A DNA stretch of 64,000 bases from Arthrobacter sp. H-02-3 (GCF_003097355.1 NZ_PYUI01000010.1:62001-126000); one strand, 5' to 3'; shown: positions 55,535 through 63,758, numbered from the stretch's first letter. Program-made: numbers and translations. The notes: generated by a model from the sequence alone, not told the origin.

Positions 55535-56540
55535 AGTCTTCTTCGTCCCCGCGCTGGATGGTGACCTGGCCGTCGGCCTCGAGCTCGCGGATGGACCGGA
55601 CGACGGCGGCGCGGGCCTCTTCGATCTGCGAGGCACGCAGCGGGCCAAGGGCAGCGATCTCGGATTCGAGGATTTCGAGGTTGCGCCCGGAGACGTTGGT
55701 GGTGATGGTTTCCAGGACCGCCTCGGAGGCGCCCTTCATGGCGATCGCCAGGACAGACGCGTCGAGGCCGCGGAGCACCAACTGCACGTCGCGGCGTTCC
55801 AGTTTCACGATGTCGTCGAACGTCACCATCTGGGCGCGGATCTCCACCGCGAGGTCGGGGTCGAGCAAGTCCAGGCCGTCCAGCACGGATCGTTCCGTGC
55901 CGGCGTCGGTCCGGTTGATGATCTCCAGCAGCGGCTGGATGCCGCCCACCACCTTTGAGGCCTGCTGGGATACGGCGGCGCCGCCGCGGAGTTTGAGGGT
56001 ATCGGCGACGATCCCGATCGCCTCGGGCGCGCCGGATCCCATGGTGGCGATGCTGAGCGCGACGTCGGCGCGCAGCGAACCGGGCAGCCCGGACATGACG
56101 GCCGAGGCCTTGCGCGGGCTGAGGTGGGCCAGGACCAGGGCGATGGTCTGCGGCAGTTCGCCGTCGATCAGGGCCAGGATCTGCACGGGTTCGATGTCTT
56201 CGAGGAACTCGAAGGACTTGCCGGCCATGTTGACCGTGAGGCGGTTGATGAGTCCGGCCGCCTTTTCCGAGCCGAAGGACGCCTCGAGCAGGCCTTCGGC
56301 GAGTTCCCGGCCGCCCCGGGCCTGGCGGGAGTTGGTCTGCGCGGCCTGGTGGAAGTCCTTCATGATCTGTTCGGCGACGTCCGGGTCCACTTTGCGGAGC
56401 TTGACGATCTCGGCGGCAATCTCCTCCGCCTCCGTGTCAGTGAGCTGGGCCATGACCTTGGCGGCGTTCTCGGGGCTCATCTGCATCAGGACGACGGCGG
56501 CGCGCTGGGTGCCGGTCAGGACGGTATCGGCTGGTTTCAT
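55524..56540 (-). CDS. fliG: Flagellar motor switch protein FliG
   Basis: 338 residues with three helical domains. LTGTQRAAVVLMQMSPENAAKVMAQL opens the N-terminal domain. The middle has IDGELPQTIALVLAHLSPRKASAVMSGL (EHPQ-like region as GELPQ). The C-terminal has FDDIVKLERRDVQLVLRGLDASVLAIAMKGA, with the charged residues that contact MotA. It overlaps fliF and fliH. Confidence 0.96.
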   Translation of the reverse strand: MKPADTVLTGTQRAAVVLMQMSPENAAKVMAQLTDTEAEEIAAEIVKLRKVDPDVAEQIMKDFHQAAQTNSRQARGGRELAEGLLEASFGSEKAAGLINRLTVNMAGKSFEFLEDIEPVQILALIDGELPQTIALVLAHLSPRKASAVMSGLPGSLRADVALSIATMGSGAPEAIGIVADTLKLRGGAAVSQQASKVVGGIQPLLEIINRTDAGTERSVLDGLDLLDPDLAVEIRAQMVTFDDIVKLERRDVQLVLRGLDASVLAIAMKGASEAVLETITTNVSGRNLEILESEIAALGPLRASQIEEARAAVVRSIRELEADGQVTIQRGDEEDYVY

Positions 56541-58147
56541 GCCGGCTGCCTGTCATCCATGAGGCTGCGCAGGTAGTCTGCCGCCCGTTCCGGGTTGGCG
56601 GCGACCATGTTGTCGATCTCCAGCCGGCGTTGCTCGGACTCCAGCTGCTCGGTGGTCGGTCCCGGAAGCGGAGGCAGTGCGGTGATCGGGATCGCCGACG
56701 TCGCCGGGGCGGGCGGAAGGGCGGTGACGGGCGCGACCACCGGCATGATCTCCAGATCCAGGCGTTCACCGAGGTCAACGGGCTCGCGCTTCTGGCGGCG
56801 CCGCAGGATGATCGTGACCACCAGGGCAAGGATCAGCAGGCCGAGCAGGATACTGCCGGCCGTGACGAGGGTTCCGAAGAACGCGGCCTGCCTTTCGGCT
56901 TCCGCGTTGGCCTGGGCCTCGGCGAGTGCTTTGGCGGCGTCATCGGCGGCCGCGGTGCTGAACGGCACCACCTCAACGGTGACGACGTCGCCGCGCGTGG
57001 CGTCGACGCCGGCTGCGGAGGTGACGAGGTTCTTCAGCGACACGAGGTTCAGGCCGTTGGCGGCGGCTTGGCTGACCGCTACGGAAATGGTCTGGCGTTT
57101 GACGGCTCCCGCCGGGATGACCCGGTCCTCGGTGACCTTGTTGACGGCGTTGTTCTTGGTCTCGGTGGTGGAATCGAAGTTGCCGTTGCCACTGGTACCG
57201 CCGGGAACCGCGATGTTGTCCGGGCCGAGGACGCCCGCGGCCCCTCCCCCGGTTCCCGTGTATTTCTCGGTCTTGGATGATTCGCTCAGCGGCAGGGCGC
57301 CGGCGGTGTTGGAGAACGTTTCGCTCGTCTGCTGCGCGGATTCCCCGGTGACGTCGGCGGCGACCGCTACCGTGGAATTCCCGGGGCCCACCACTCGGTC
57401 CAGGACTGCCTTCACGGCGTCGGACGTGCGGTTCTGGTAGTCGCTGGCCTGCTTGGAGGTCGAGCCTGTGGCGCCCCCTCCGACAGTAGAGAGCACATTG
57501 CCCTGGGAGTCGACCACCGACACGTTGTCCGGCTTGAGGTTCTCGATCGCGGCGGAGGTCAGGTGGACGATGGCCTGCACTTTGTCGCTGGAAAGTGTGG
57601 TCCCCGCGGCGGTTTCGACAAAGACCGAGGCCGTGGTGTCGGGGGTCTTGGACACAAAGACGGTCTTTTCCGGGATCGCGAGCCGGACGGCGGCGGTCTT
57701 CACGCCGTCCATGGCTTCGATGGTGCTGGCGAGTTCCCCTTCGAGCGCCCGCTTGTAGGTGACGGACTGTTGGAATTCCGAGGACGTCACCCCCATCTTG
57801 TCCAGCAGGGAGTACCCGGTTGCTGCGGCGGTCGGCAGGCCGGCGGAGGCCGCCTTGAGCCGTTCGTCGTAAACCTTGTCCTGCGGGACCAGGATGGTGG
57901 CGCCGCCGTCGCTGAGTTCGTACTGAACGTTGTCCTTTTTGAGCTGATCCACGATTCCGCTGGCATCGGTGCTCTTCAGGCCGGAGAACAGCGGGGTCAG
58001 GGCCGGGCGGGTGAGCCAGGCGGACAGGGCCACGATGCCCACCACCAGCAGGGCAGCACCGATCACGGCGAGGGTGCGCTGGCCGGCGGTGAAGCTCTTC
58101 AGGCCCGTGCCGACGCGCTGGAAGAACGCGGATATCTGCGGAGGCAT
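56537..58147 (-). CDS. fliF: Flagellar MS-ring protein FliF
   Basis: 536 residues. Two membrane helices (about 25-46 and about 433-456), two ring-building domains (GVTSSEFQQSVTYKRALEGELASTIEAMDGVKTAAVRLAIPE) and a C-terminal FliG-binding tail are visible. It builds the MS ring, the foundation of the basal body. It overlaps fliG by 4 bp and shares one base with fliE. Confidence 0.95.
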   Translation of the reverse strand: MPPQISAFFQRVGTGLKSFTAGQRTLAVIGAALLVVGIVALSAWLTRPALTPLFSGLKSTDASGIVDQLKKDNVQYELSDGGATILVPQDKVYDERLKAASAGLPTAAATGYSLLDKMGVTSSEFQQSVTYKRALEGELASTIEAMDGVKTAAVRLAIPEKTVFVSKTPDTTASVFVETAAGTTLSSDKVQAIVHLTSAAIENLKPDNVSVVDSQGNVLSTVGGGATGSTSKQASDYQNRTSDAVKAVLDRVVGPGNSTVAVAADVTGESAQQTSETFSNTAGALPLSESSKTEKYTGTGGGAAGVLGPDNIAVPGGTSGNGNFDSTTETKNNAVNKVTEDRVIPAGAVKRQTISVAVSQAAANGLNLVSLKNLVTSAAGVDATRGDVVTVEVVPFSTAAADDAAKALAEAQANAEAERQAAFFGTLVTAGSILLGLLILALVVTIILRRRQKREPVDLGERLDLEIMPVVAPVTALPPAPATSAIPITALPPLPGPTTEQLESEQRRLEIDNMVAANPERAADYLRSLMDDRQPA

Positions 58148-58452
58148 CAGGCCTGCATCCTCATGATCTCGTTGAACGCGTCAACGCCCTTGTTGCGCAC
58201 CGTGGACATGAGTTCCAGCGTGACCTGGGCGCGCGTGGCGGCGAGCGTGGCGTTGTGGATGTCGTCCAGGTTGCCGGTGACGGCGGAGACAGCCAGCTGG
58301 TTCGACGTCGACTGCAGCTGCTGGAGGTTGTCCACCGCACCGGTGAGGGAGGTGGCGAAGGCGGAGCCGTCCGTGCCGGCGACAGGGCTGGCGCCGCCGA
58401 CGTAATTGGTCGGCAGGACACCCTGGACGGGGGCGATGGGGGCAACAGTCAT
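58147..58452 (-). CDS. fliE: Hook-basal body protein FliE
   Basis: 101 residues. FATSLTGAVDNLQQLQSTSNQLAVSAVTGNLDDIHNATLAATRAQVTLELMSTVRNKGVDAFNEIMRMQA matches the FliE core, with the usual C-terminal FNEIMRMQ. It links the MS ring to the rod. Confidence 0.93.
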   Translation of the reverse strand: MTVAPIAPVQGVLPTNYVGGASPVAGTDGSAFATSLTGAVDNLQQLQSTSNQLAVSAVTGNLDDIHNATLAATRAQVTLELMSTVRNKGVDAFNEIMRMQA

Positions 58453-58844
58453 TAGGAGCGTCCAATCTCAAGGGCGGCCGTGTACGTTTCGCGGGCGCGG
58501 TCCACCACCTGCGCGTTGGCCTGGTAGCCACGCTGGGCGATGATGAGCGCGCCCATTTGTTCTGCCATGTCGATGTCCGGGTACTTCACGTTGCCGTTGG
58601 CATCAGCCAGCGGGTGGTCCGGCTGGTAAACGATCCGGCCCGCGGCGCTGCCGAGCTGGGTGCTCTTGACGTACACGCCGGAGCCGTCCGACCCTTCGGC
58701 GGCCTCGACGTAACGGGCCTGAAAAGCGGGGCCGCTGGTGGCGGAGGCGTTGTTCATGTTGGCGAGGTTGTCCGAGACAGCATCGAGCCACTTGCGGTGG
58801 ACGGTGAGGGCGGAGCCGGCGATGCCGATCATGTCGAAGGTCAT
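58452..58844 (-). CDS. flgC: Flagellar rod protein FlgC
   Basis: 130 residues. N-terminal rod motif MIGIAGSALTVHRKWLDAVSDNLANMNNA and C-terminal DMAEQMGALIIAQRGYQANAQVVDRARETYTAALEIGRS. A proximal rod subunit. It shares a base with flgB and fliE, so the three are translated together. Confidence 0.94.
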   Translation of the reverse strand: MTFDMIGIAGSALTVHRKWLDAVSDNLANMNNASATSGPAFQARYVEAAEGSDGSGVYVKSTQLGSAAGRIVYQPDHPLADANGNVKYPDIDMAEQMGALIIAQRGYQANAQVVDRARETYTAALEIGRS

Positions 58845-59218
58845 CAGCTGGTCCTCAGGGCGGAGCGTATGGCGGTGAATTCGTTATTGACGGCGCGGGC
58901 GGCGAACTGGAAGCGCAGCACGGTGTCGATGTTGGACAGGGTCTCGGTGTCCAGGTTGACGTTGTTGCCGTTCAGCTGGGTGGGTTCCAGGGATTCCGCC
59001 GTCGTTGCCTGCACGTGGCCGTCCCCGGACTGCACTGACGCCGCCAGGGCGTCCTCGAAGCTGACGCGCTTCGCGTGGTAATTCGGTGTGTTGACGTTCG
59101 CGATGTTGTTCGCGATAGTGCGCTGGCGCAATGCCAACCCGTCCATGGCGCTGGCCAGGGCGGCGGAAGTCACGGATTCGAGCACAGAGTCCTGCCTGGG
59201 AAAGGTGAGGGTGGCCAA
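58844..59218 (-). CDS. flgB: Flagellar rod protein FlgB
   Basis: 124 residues. ALASAMDGLALRQRTIANNIANVNTPNYHAKRVSFEDALAAS is the rod-protein N-terminus and FQFAARAVNNEFTAIRSALRTS the end. It is the first gene of the main basal-body operon, which runs without gaps to fliI and on to flgE. A sigma-28-type promoter lies 41-67 bp upstream. Confidence 0.94.
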   Translation of the reverse strand: MATLTFPRQDSVLESVTSAALASAMDGLALRQRTIANNIANVNTPNYHAKRVSFEDALAASVQSGDGHVQATTAESLEPTQLNGNNVNLDTETLSNIDTVLRFQFAARAVNNEFTAIRSALRTS

Positions 59219-59258
59219 TCCGTGGCCGGTAAACGAGCGATCCGTGCTCTTACAGTGG

Positions 59259-59285
59259 TTATCGGCACTGGTCAGCGCCGCGTTA
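59259..59285 (-). promoter_or_regulatory. Sigma-28-type promoter of the flgB operon
   Basis: Minus strand TAAC (59285-59282), 15-bp spacer, GCCGATAA (59266-59259). The -10 is a perfect match to the known FliA/SigD/WhiG -10 motif and the spacing agrees with SigD. It lies 41 bp before the flgB ATG. Confidence 0.8.
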
Positions 59286-59330
59286 GGAGAAAATGCGACT
59301 GTTATCCGAAAGATTCGGGCCGAGGAAACT

Positions 59331-59774
59331 TCAGCCGTTCACGTCGAGGTAGATCGCACTGGACGGGTCTCCGACGCCCGGTACTGAGGACACTGCCTGG
59401 AGCTGCCGGGCCATGTCCTGCCGGGCCTCCTCCAGCCTGAGGGCAACGCGTTCCTGGGCCGCGGCCAGGGCGACGGCGCGGCGCCGTGCTGCGGCCGGCA
59501 GCGGCCCGGGCAGCGACGGCGGGGACCAGCGTTTTTCCGCCCGGGGCTCCGCGACGGATCCTGCTGCTATGGCGAGCGGGCCCAGCGGATCCTTGAGGGT
59601 GCGCTCGGCAGCCTGGACCGCCATTTCAAGCACGTCCAAGACAGCCATCCAAGCGGCCAAGCCGGCGTCGACGGGCATGGCCTCCGCAGGAAGTGATGCG
59701 GCGTTGGTGGATCCGGCTTCCCCAAGGCCGGACTCCGTGTCGGTCTGGTTAGCCAAAACCGAGGCTCCCGCCAC
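59331..59774 (-). CDS. FliT-like small flagellar protein, copy 2
   Basis: 147 residues from GTG 59774 (a TTG at 59756 is an alternative); it overlaps the fliS stop. It is mostly helical. It is homologous to the gene directly after fliD: WMAVLDVLE against WTAILDRLE, WSPPSLPGPLP against WAPPALPGPIP, and the end IYLDVNG against LLIDVRG. The position after fliS is where fliT chaperone genes usually lie, so a FliT-like role is inferred. I do not recognise a named family. Confidence 0.6.
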   Translation of the reverse strand: MAGASVLANQTDTESGLGEAGSTNAASLPAEAMPVDAGLAAWMAVLDVLEMAVQAAERTLKDPLGPLAIAAGSVAEPRAEKRWSPPSLPGPLPAAARRRAVALAAAQERVALRLEEARQDMARQLQAVSSVPGVGDPSSAIYLDVNG

Positions 59775-60240
59775 CTGTTCCCGGCTGGGCGTTCCAGGTC
59801 CCGGTGCCGGCAAAGGCGGGTGCAGCCGCTGCGGAGGGGACTGCCGGTGGCGCCGGAACGGACGCGGCGGCTTCATGCCAGGCCTGGCGCAGGGGTTCCA
59901 GGAGGTCAATTGCCTCCCGTGTGAGGGCCGGGTCGCGCTGGATGTTGGCGTTAACCAGCGCGGTGAAGGCGTAGTTGTAGATGCCGAGGAGTCCGTCGGC
60001 ACCGTCCCAGGCGTCGACCTTCAAGGACGAGGTCAATTCAGCAATGATGGCCTGTGCATGCAGGAGGTTTTCCGTGGCGACCGGCCAATTGGCGCCCTGC
60101 TGGGCCCTCTCGGCCCGTCCAAGATCCAGCAGAAGGCGGTCGTAGAGCATGGTCAGGAGGCGTGCGGGAGGAGCGGAGAGCACAGAATCCGCCAGGTACT
60201 GGTTCCGTTGGGCTGCGCTTCCAAAGCTTGTGGTGCTCAT
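59749..60240 (-). CDS. fliS: Flagellin export chaperone FliS
   Basis: 163 residues. RNQYLADSVLSAPPARLLTMLYDRLLLDLGRAERAQ is the FliS signature, and LLGIYNYAFTALVNANIQRDPALTREAIDLLEPLRQAWHEAA the rest of the helical bundle. It binds the flagellin C-terminus and prevents polymerisation in the cytoplasm. The Pro/Ala/Gly tail of about 40 residues is not usual. Its ATG overlaps the stop of the small FliD paralogue (ATGA). Confidence 0.94.
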   Translation of the reverse strand: MSTTSFGSAAQRNQYLADSVLSAPPARLLTMLYDRLLLDLGRAERAQQGANWPVATENLLHAQAIIAELTSSLKVDAWDGADGLLGIYNYAFTALVNANIQRDPALTREAIDLLEPLRQAWHEAAASVPAPPAVPSAAAAPAFAGTGTWNAQPGTGGGSLGFG

Positions 60241-60689
60241 GCTGGTGTGCTTCCTGTGGAGGGACCGAAGATCTGCGAGGAGAGCCAGGCAGACTGGGAC
60301 TTAATTTCACTGAGTGACACTTCGAGTGCGGCCTGCGAACGCTGCAGAACGGACTTTCGGGCGACGAGCCCGCTGTCCCAGCCGGCAGGAAGGTCCGCCG
60401 AAGCACCGGCCTGCTCGCTGAATTTTACGTGGGCGCTCTTTCCGTTCAAGTCGGGGACGATCGTTGCAGCCGCACCGGATTTGGACGCCGCAAATTCCAG
60501 CCGGTACTGGCCGCCGCCGGCAGGCACCTTACTGGCCGTGACGCCGGCATTTGCGCCGTTGACCGCGGCGGCAACATCGTCAATGGAGCTGGTGGCTGGC
60601 GTGACCGTGACGATGTTGCCCTCGCTTTTGATGGTGATGGTGGTGAAAGGCCACACGAAAACCTTCTGCGAGGAGGACACATGGGACAT
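60237..60689 (-). CDS. Short FliD-like protein (FliD paralogue lacking the middle)
   Basis: 150 residues from ATG 60689, with GGAAGG 9 nt upstream. It aligns with two parts of the full FliD at 61213-62601: SIDDVAAAVNGANAG with SLDDVVTAINAASGG, and KVPAGGGQYRLEFAA with KVPAGNGTYRLQLTA, then its end IKSQSAWLSSQIFG with LKAQSSWLTGQLAG. The coiled-coil N-terminus and the middle of FliD are absent. The frame is open and overlaps fliS, so it looks like a functional short protein, not a decaying remnant. A filament-cap accessory or a chaperone decoy are possible roles; neither is shown. Confidence 0.65.
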   Translation of the reverse strand: MSHVSSSQKVFVWPFTTITIKSEGNIVTVTPATSSIDDVAAAVNGANAGVTASKVPAGGGQYRLEFAASKSGAAATIVPDLNGKSAHVKFSEQAGASADLPAGWDSGLVARKSVLQRSQAALEVSLSEIKSQSAWLSSQIFGPSTGSTPA

Positions 60690-60765
60690 AGCGGCCTGCC
60701 TTCCGGGTAGGAACAACACGGCCGATTTCGTGACCGTGCTTCGGGTAATCCCTGCTTACCTTCTG

Positions 60766-60793
60766 CTCTCGGCATGCGAGGGGTCATGCGTTA
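60766..60793 (-). promoter_or_regulatory. Possible sigma-28-type promoter of the short fliD-like gene
   Basis: Minus strand TAAC (60793-60790), 16-bp spacer, GCCGAGAG (60773-60766). The spacer is one longer and the -10 differs from GCCGATAA at two positions, so support is weaker than for the flgB and flgN promoters. Confidence 0.35.
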
Positions 60794-60861
60794 GCAAAAA
60801 ATGCTGGACTATCTCCTGCGGGTTCCCGTGAGACGCGGTCACATCCACACGAGAGGTCATG

Positions 60862-61209
60862 TCAGCCCCGGACGTCAATGAGCAGTGCGTGGCCTGCTCC
60901 AGACGATGCCGGGACTAAATTGAGGGCCTCCAGGTGCGCTGCGGCGACCTGCCTGGTCTTCGTGAGGATGGCAATGCTTTCCTCCTGAGCATTCAAGACC
61001 CGGCGCGCACGGTCTTCCAGCTCGGCCGGGATGGGGCCCGGTAAAGCGGGAGGTGCCCAAGGTTCGGGTTCCGCCCCTGAAAAGGCCACCGCGATGTCGG
61101 CCTCGAGCCGGTCCAGGATCGCGGTCCAAACTGCGTTGGTATCGGCGATCCCCGGGGTGTCACCGAGCGGGCGGTCCGGGCCCCGGCGATAGACAGCGGT
61201 GCTGGACAT
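60862..61209 (-). CDS. FliT-like small flagellar protein, copy 1
   Basis: 115 residues, 3 bp after the fliD stop. Mostly helical: WTAILDRLEADIAVAF, then WAPPALPGPIPAELEDRARRVLNAQEESIAILTKTRQVAAAHLEALNL. The end LLIDVRG is like that of copy 2. The place after fliD suggests that it is the FliD chaperone, FliT in other bacteria. It is not recognisably FliT in sequence, so this is an inference from position and helical content. Confidence 0.6.
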   Translation of the reverse strand: MSSTAVYRRGPDRPLGDTPGIADTNAVWTAILDRLEADIAVAFSGAEPEPWAPPALPGPIPAELEDRARRVLNAQEESIAILTKTRQVAAAHLEALNLVPASSGAGHALLIDVRG

Positions 61210-61212
61210 TGG

Positions 61213-62601
61213 CTAGTTTCCGCTCGAGGACGACGTGGAGAGTCCGGCAAGCTGGCCCGTAAGCCACGATGACTGCGCCTTCAGCCCACCCAGCAGAACT
61301 TCCATATTGGTGAACTGGGCCTGAAGGGTTGCCCGGCGGCTTGTTAGCCGCGTATCCCAGTTCGAGATCTGGTCGTTCAGGTCTGCGACCTCGGATTGTT
61401 GACCCTTGATGAGGGACGTCACGGAACCCTGGACCGGGTCTGTGGCGTTGCTCGTCGAGGTGGCGACGCGCGAGGCAATTGTCTGGAGCGCGGCACTGGT
61501 CCCGGCCGGGTCGCTCGCCATCGCCGCCGCCAGCTTGTCCTTATCGAAGGTGAAGTTCCCATCGCGGGTGATCACGATCCCGTACTCGGACGGGGACTTG
61601 CCGTTGACCGGGGCCGCCATCGCGGTGAGCAGGGCATCGCCGACGGCGCGGACGCTGGAGTTGCCGGTGAAGATTCCGCCTTTGGCTGCCGAGGTTCCGT
61701 CCGCGGTTGTGGTGGTGGTGACGGAGCTGTTGTCGGAGATGAAGCCGAGTGCATCATTGACAGCTTTGACGAGATCCGATGCCCTCTGGGATATCGCCGC
61801 GGTGTCGCTGGCTACGGTCACGGTTACCGGTGCGGCGCTGACAGCCGTCGCAGTGACCGAGACGCCGGGGAGCAGGTTGGTGAAAGTGTTCGTTGCCGAG
61901 GTGATTTTCTGCTCGGCGGCGGTGCCTGCGTACAGAACGGCTTCGGCGTCCTGGGCGGTCCTCACGACGGCGGCGGCAGGATCAGACATCAGGTCCGTGG
62001 CGGTGCCGGCAGTGACGTCCGCGGCGCTGCCCTGGTAGATCTGAAACGCGCCAGCTGCACCGGATGCGGTCGCGGTGAGCTGGAGGCGGTAGGTGCCATT
62101 GCCGGCCGGGACTTTCACCGCGGCGGCGCCTCCGGAAGCGGCGTTAATGGCGGTGACGACGTCGTCGAGCGACGTGGAGGCCGGGGCGATCTCGGTCTGC
62201 TTGCCTGTGGCATCGACGATTGTCAGCTTCGCGGGTGCTCCCCCGGCATCGACGGGCCACGAGGCCATCGCTGCGGTGACATCGACCTGGGTCTGCGCGA
62301 GCTTGGTGACCGTGACATCGAGGGACCCGGCCGCCGCAGAGGTGTTCGCGGTGGCGGTGAGGGACGGCGCCGAGGTGCTCGCGGTGAACAGATTCAGTGC
62401 GTTGACGGTGGCATCTCCGGAGGCGGTGCTGTTGAGGAGCGTCAGACGGGTGTTGAGGCCCTGCAGCGATGTGATCATCGACTGGTCGGAGGCCAGCTTC
62501 GTCTTGAGTTGCGTCTGCGGCAGTGCCTCGACGGCCATGAGGGAGTTAATCATGGACGTTGTGTCCAGGCCGCTGGACAGTCCGTCGATTGCTGTTCCCA
62601 C
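61213..62601 (-). CDS. fliD: Flagellar filament cap protein FliD
   Basis: 462 residues. MGTAIDGLSSGLDTTSMINSLMAVEALPQTQLKTKLASDQ is the FliD N-terminus. The C-terminal helix is RRATLQAQFTNMEVLLGGLKAQSSWLTGQLAGL. It caps the growing filament as a pentamer outside the cell. It lies between fliC and the FliT-like gene on the same strand. Confidence 0.95.
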   Translation of the reverse strand: MGTAIDGLSSGLDTTSMINSLMAVEALPQTQLKTKLASDQSMITSLQGLNTRLTLLNSTASGDATVNALNLFTASTSAPSLTATANTSAAAGSLDVTVTKLAQTQVDVTAAMASWPVDAGGAPAKLTIVDATGKQTEIAPASTSLDDVVTAINAASGGAAAVKVPAGNGTYRLQLTATASGAAGAFQIYQGSAADVTAGTATDLMSDPAAAVVRTAQDAEAVLYAGTAAEQKITSATNTFTNLLPGVSVTATAVSAAPVTVTVASDTAAISQRASDLVKAVNDALGFISDNSSVTTTTTADGTSAAKGGIFTGNSSVRAVGDALLTAMAAPVNGKSPSEYGIVITRDGNFTFDKDKLAAAMASDPAGTSAALQTIASRVATSTSNATDPVQGSVTSLIKGQQSEVADLNDQISNWDTRLTSRRATLQAQFTNMEVLLGGLKAQSSWLTGQLAGLSTSSSSGN

Positions 62602-62657
62602 AGGGGTTCCTTCCGGAAAAGTTTGGGGCCGTGACCGGCGGCGTAGGTCAGACGCCA

Positions 62658-62695
62658 GTGGCGGTCAGGCGGGATGGGCCCGACCTAACCGCCAC
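62658..62695 (-). terminator. Hairpin between fliC and fliD
   Basis: GTGGCGGT (62658-62665) pairs with ACCGCCAC (62688-62695), and a GCC/GGC extension follows outside one mismatch. It lies just past the fliC stop, with no U-run. It may stop most transcripts after the abundant flagellin gene and let few reach fliD. Confidence 0.5.
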
Positions 62696-62734
62696 AGGCG
62701 ACCATGGAATCCGTTGTTACGGTTCCGCTATTGA

Positions 62735-63577
62735 CTAGCGCAGGAGCGACAGAACGCCCTGGCCGGACTGGTTGGCCTGAGCCAGCATTGCCGTACCGGC
62801 CTGGGACATGATGTTGGCCTTGGTGAACTTGACCATTTCCTGGGCCATGTCGGTGTCGGTGATGCGGGACGCAGCGGCCGACAGGTTCTCGCCGGAGACC
62901 TGGAGGGTCTTGGTGGCGTGTTCCAGGCGGTTCTGGGTTGCACCCAGGTCTGCGCGCTGAGCGGAGATGGCAGCAATGGCGGTGTCGATTTTGCCGATCG
63001 TGCCCTGCGCGTTCGCGTTGCTAGTGACATCGAAGTCCGTAACGCCTGCAGCGGTGTTGGCCGAGAGCGCGCCGACGGCAGTTGACACGTCGCCGAGTGT
63101 GACGGCGATCGTGTCGTTGGCGGTGCCGCCGGTGCCAACCTGGATGTTCAGCGAACCGCCCTTGAGCAGGTCGATTCCGTTGAAGTTGGTGCCCTGAGTG
63201 AGGCGGTCCAACTCCTGGCCGAGGGACTGACCTTCACTCTTGATAGCGGTGCGGGATGCGCCGTTGTTGGTGTCGTTAGCACCCTGGACAGCAAGGTCAC
63301 GCATGCGCTGCAGAATCGAGTGGACTTCGGTCAGGGCGCCTTCAGTGGTCTGGATGACGCCGATGCCGTCCTGTGCGTTGCGCGCAGCCTGCGCCGAGCC
63401 GGTGACCTGGGACTTCAGGCCTTCAGAGATGGAGAGGCCGGCAGCATCGTCAGCAGCACGGTTGATGCGCAGGCCGCTGGAGAGCTTCTCCATCGACTTG
63501 GACACAACGTCCTGGGTGTTGTTGAGGTTGCGGTAGGCGTTGTTCGCCATCGTGTTGGTGTTGATCATCATGCCCAT
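62735..63577 (-). CDS. fliC: Flagellin
   Basis: 280 residues, a short flagellin. The conserved N-terminus (MINTNTMANNAYRNLNNTQDVVSKSMEKLSSGLRINRAADDAAGL) and C-terminus (LENATKT-like LEHATKTLQVSGENLSAAASRITDTDMAQEMVKFTKANIMSQAGTAMLAQANQ) form D0 and D1. The variable middle is only about 80 residues, so the outer D2/D3 domains are reduced. The start ATG 63577 has GGAGG 7 nt upstream. It is secreted through the flagellar channel with FliS. Confidence 0.96.
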   Translation of the reverse strand: MGMMINTNTMANNAYRNLNNTQDVVSKSMEKLSSGLRINRAADDAAGLSISEGLKSQVTGSAQAARNAQDGIGVIQTTEGALTEVHSILQRMRDLAVQGANDTNNGASRTAIKSEGQSLGQELDRLTQGTNFNGIDLLKGGSLNIQVGTGGTANDTIAVTLGDVSTAVGALSANTAAGVTDFDVTSNANAQGTIGKIDTAIAAISAQRADLGATQNRLEHATKTLQVSGENLSAAASRITDTDMAQEMVKFTKANIMSQAGTAMLAQANQSGQGVLSLLR

Positions 63578-63584
63578 GGTGTTT

Positions 63585-63626
63585 CCTCCGTGATTGGGAC
63601 TGTAAGCGACGGCCCATCCGTGGGCC
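63585..63626 (-). promoter_or_regulatory. Candidate CsrA target in the fliC leader
   Basis: On the minus strand, GGCCCA-CGGA-TGGGCC (63626-63611) is a 6-bp hairpin with GGA in its tetraloop. The Shine-Dalgarno CACGGAGG (63592-63585) supplies a second GGA about 20 nt further on. Two GGA sites, one in a loop and one at the ribosome-binding site, are the plan of CsrA control of hag in B. subtilis. Confidence 0.55.
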
Positions 63627-63637
63627 TTCAGGAGTAG

Positions 63638-63664
63638 TTATCGCCCGGCGGATAACTCAGGTAA
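63638..63664 (-). promoter_or_regulatory. Possible sigma-28-type promoter of fliC
   Basis: Minus strand TTAC (63664-63661), 15-bp spacer, GGCGATAA (63645-63638). Each half has one difference from the TAAC and GCCGATAA of the better sites. GTTATC/GATAAC flanking the spacer forms an inverted repeat over the -10. The interval 63578-63894 otherwise has the flgN promoter and no gene. Confidence 0.5.
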
Positions 63665-63758
63665 GGGGAATCCGAAAAAAGTTTTCCCAGTTCACGCGCT
63701 CTTGTCCGCGCTCCTGCCCGATTGCCAAGAACGCCCTTGTTATCCGCCTCATTGCTGC

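Noticed and set aside
62602..62734. Sigma-28-type promoter for fliD
   Set aside because: A TAAC is present, but what follows 15-16 bp later (GCCTGTGG) is too far from GCCGATAA.
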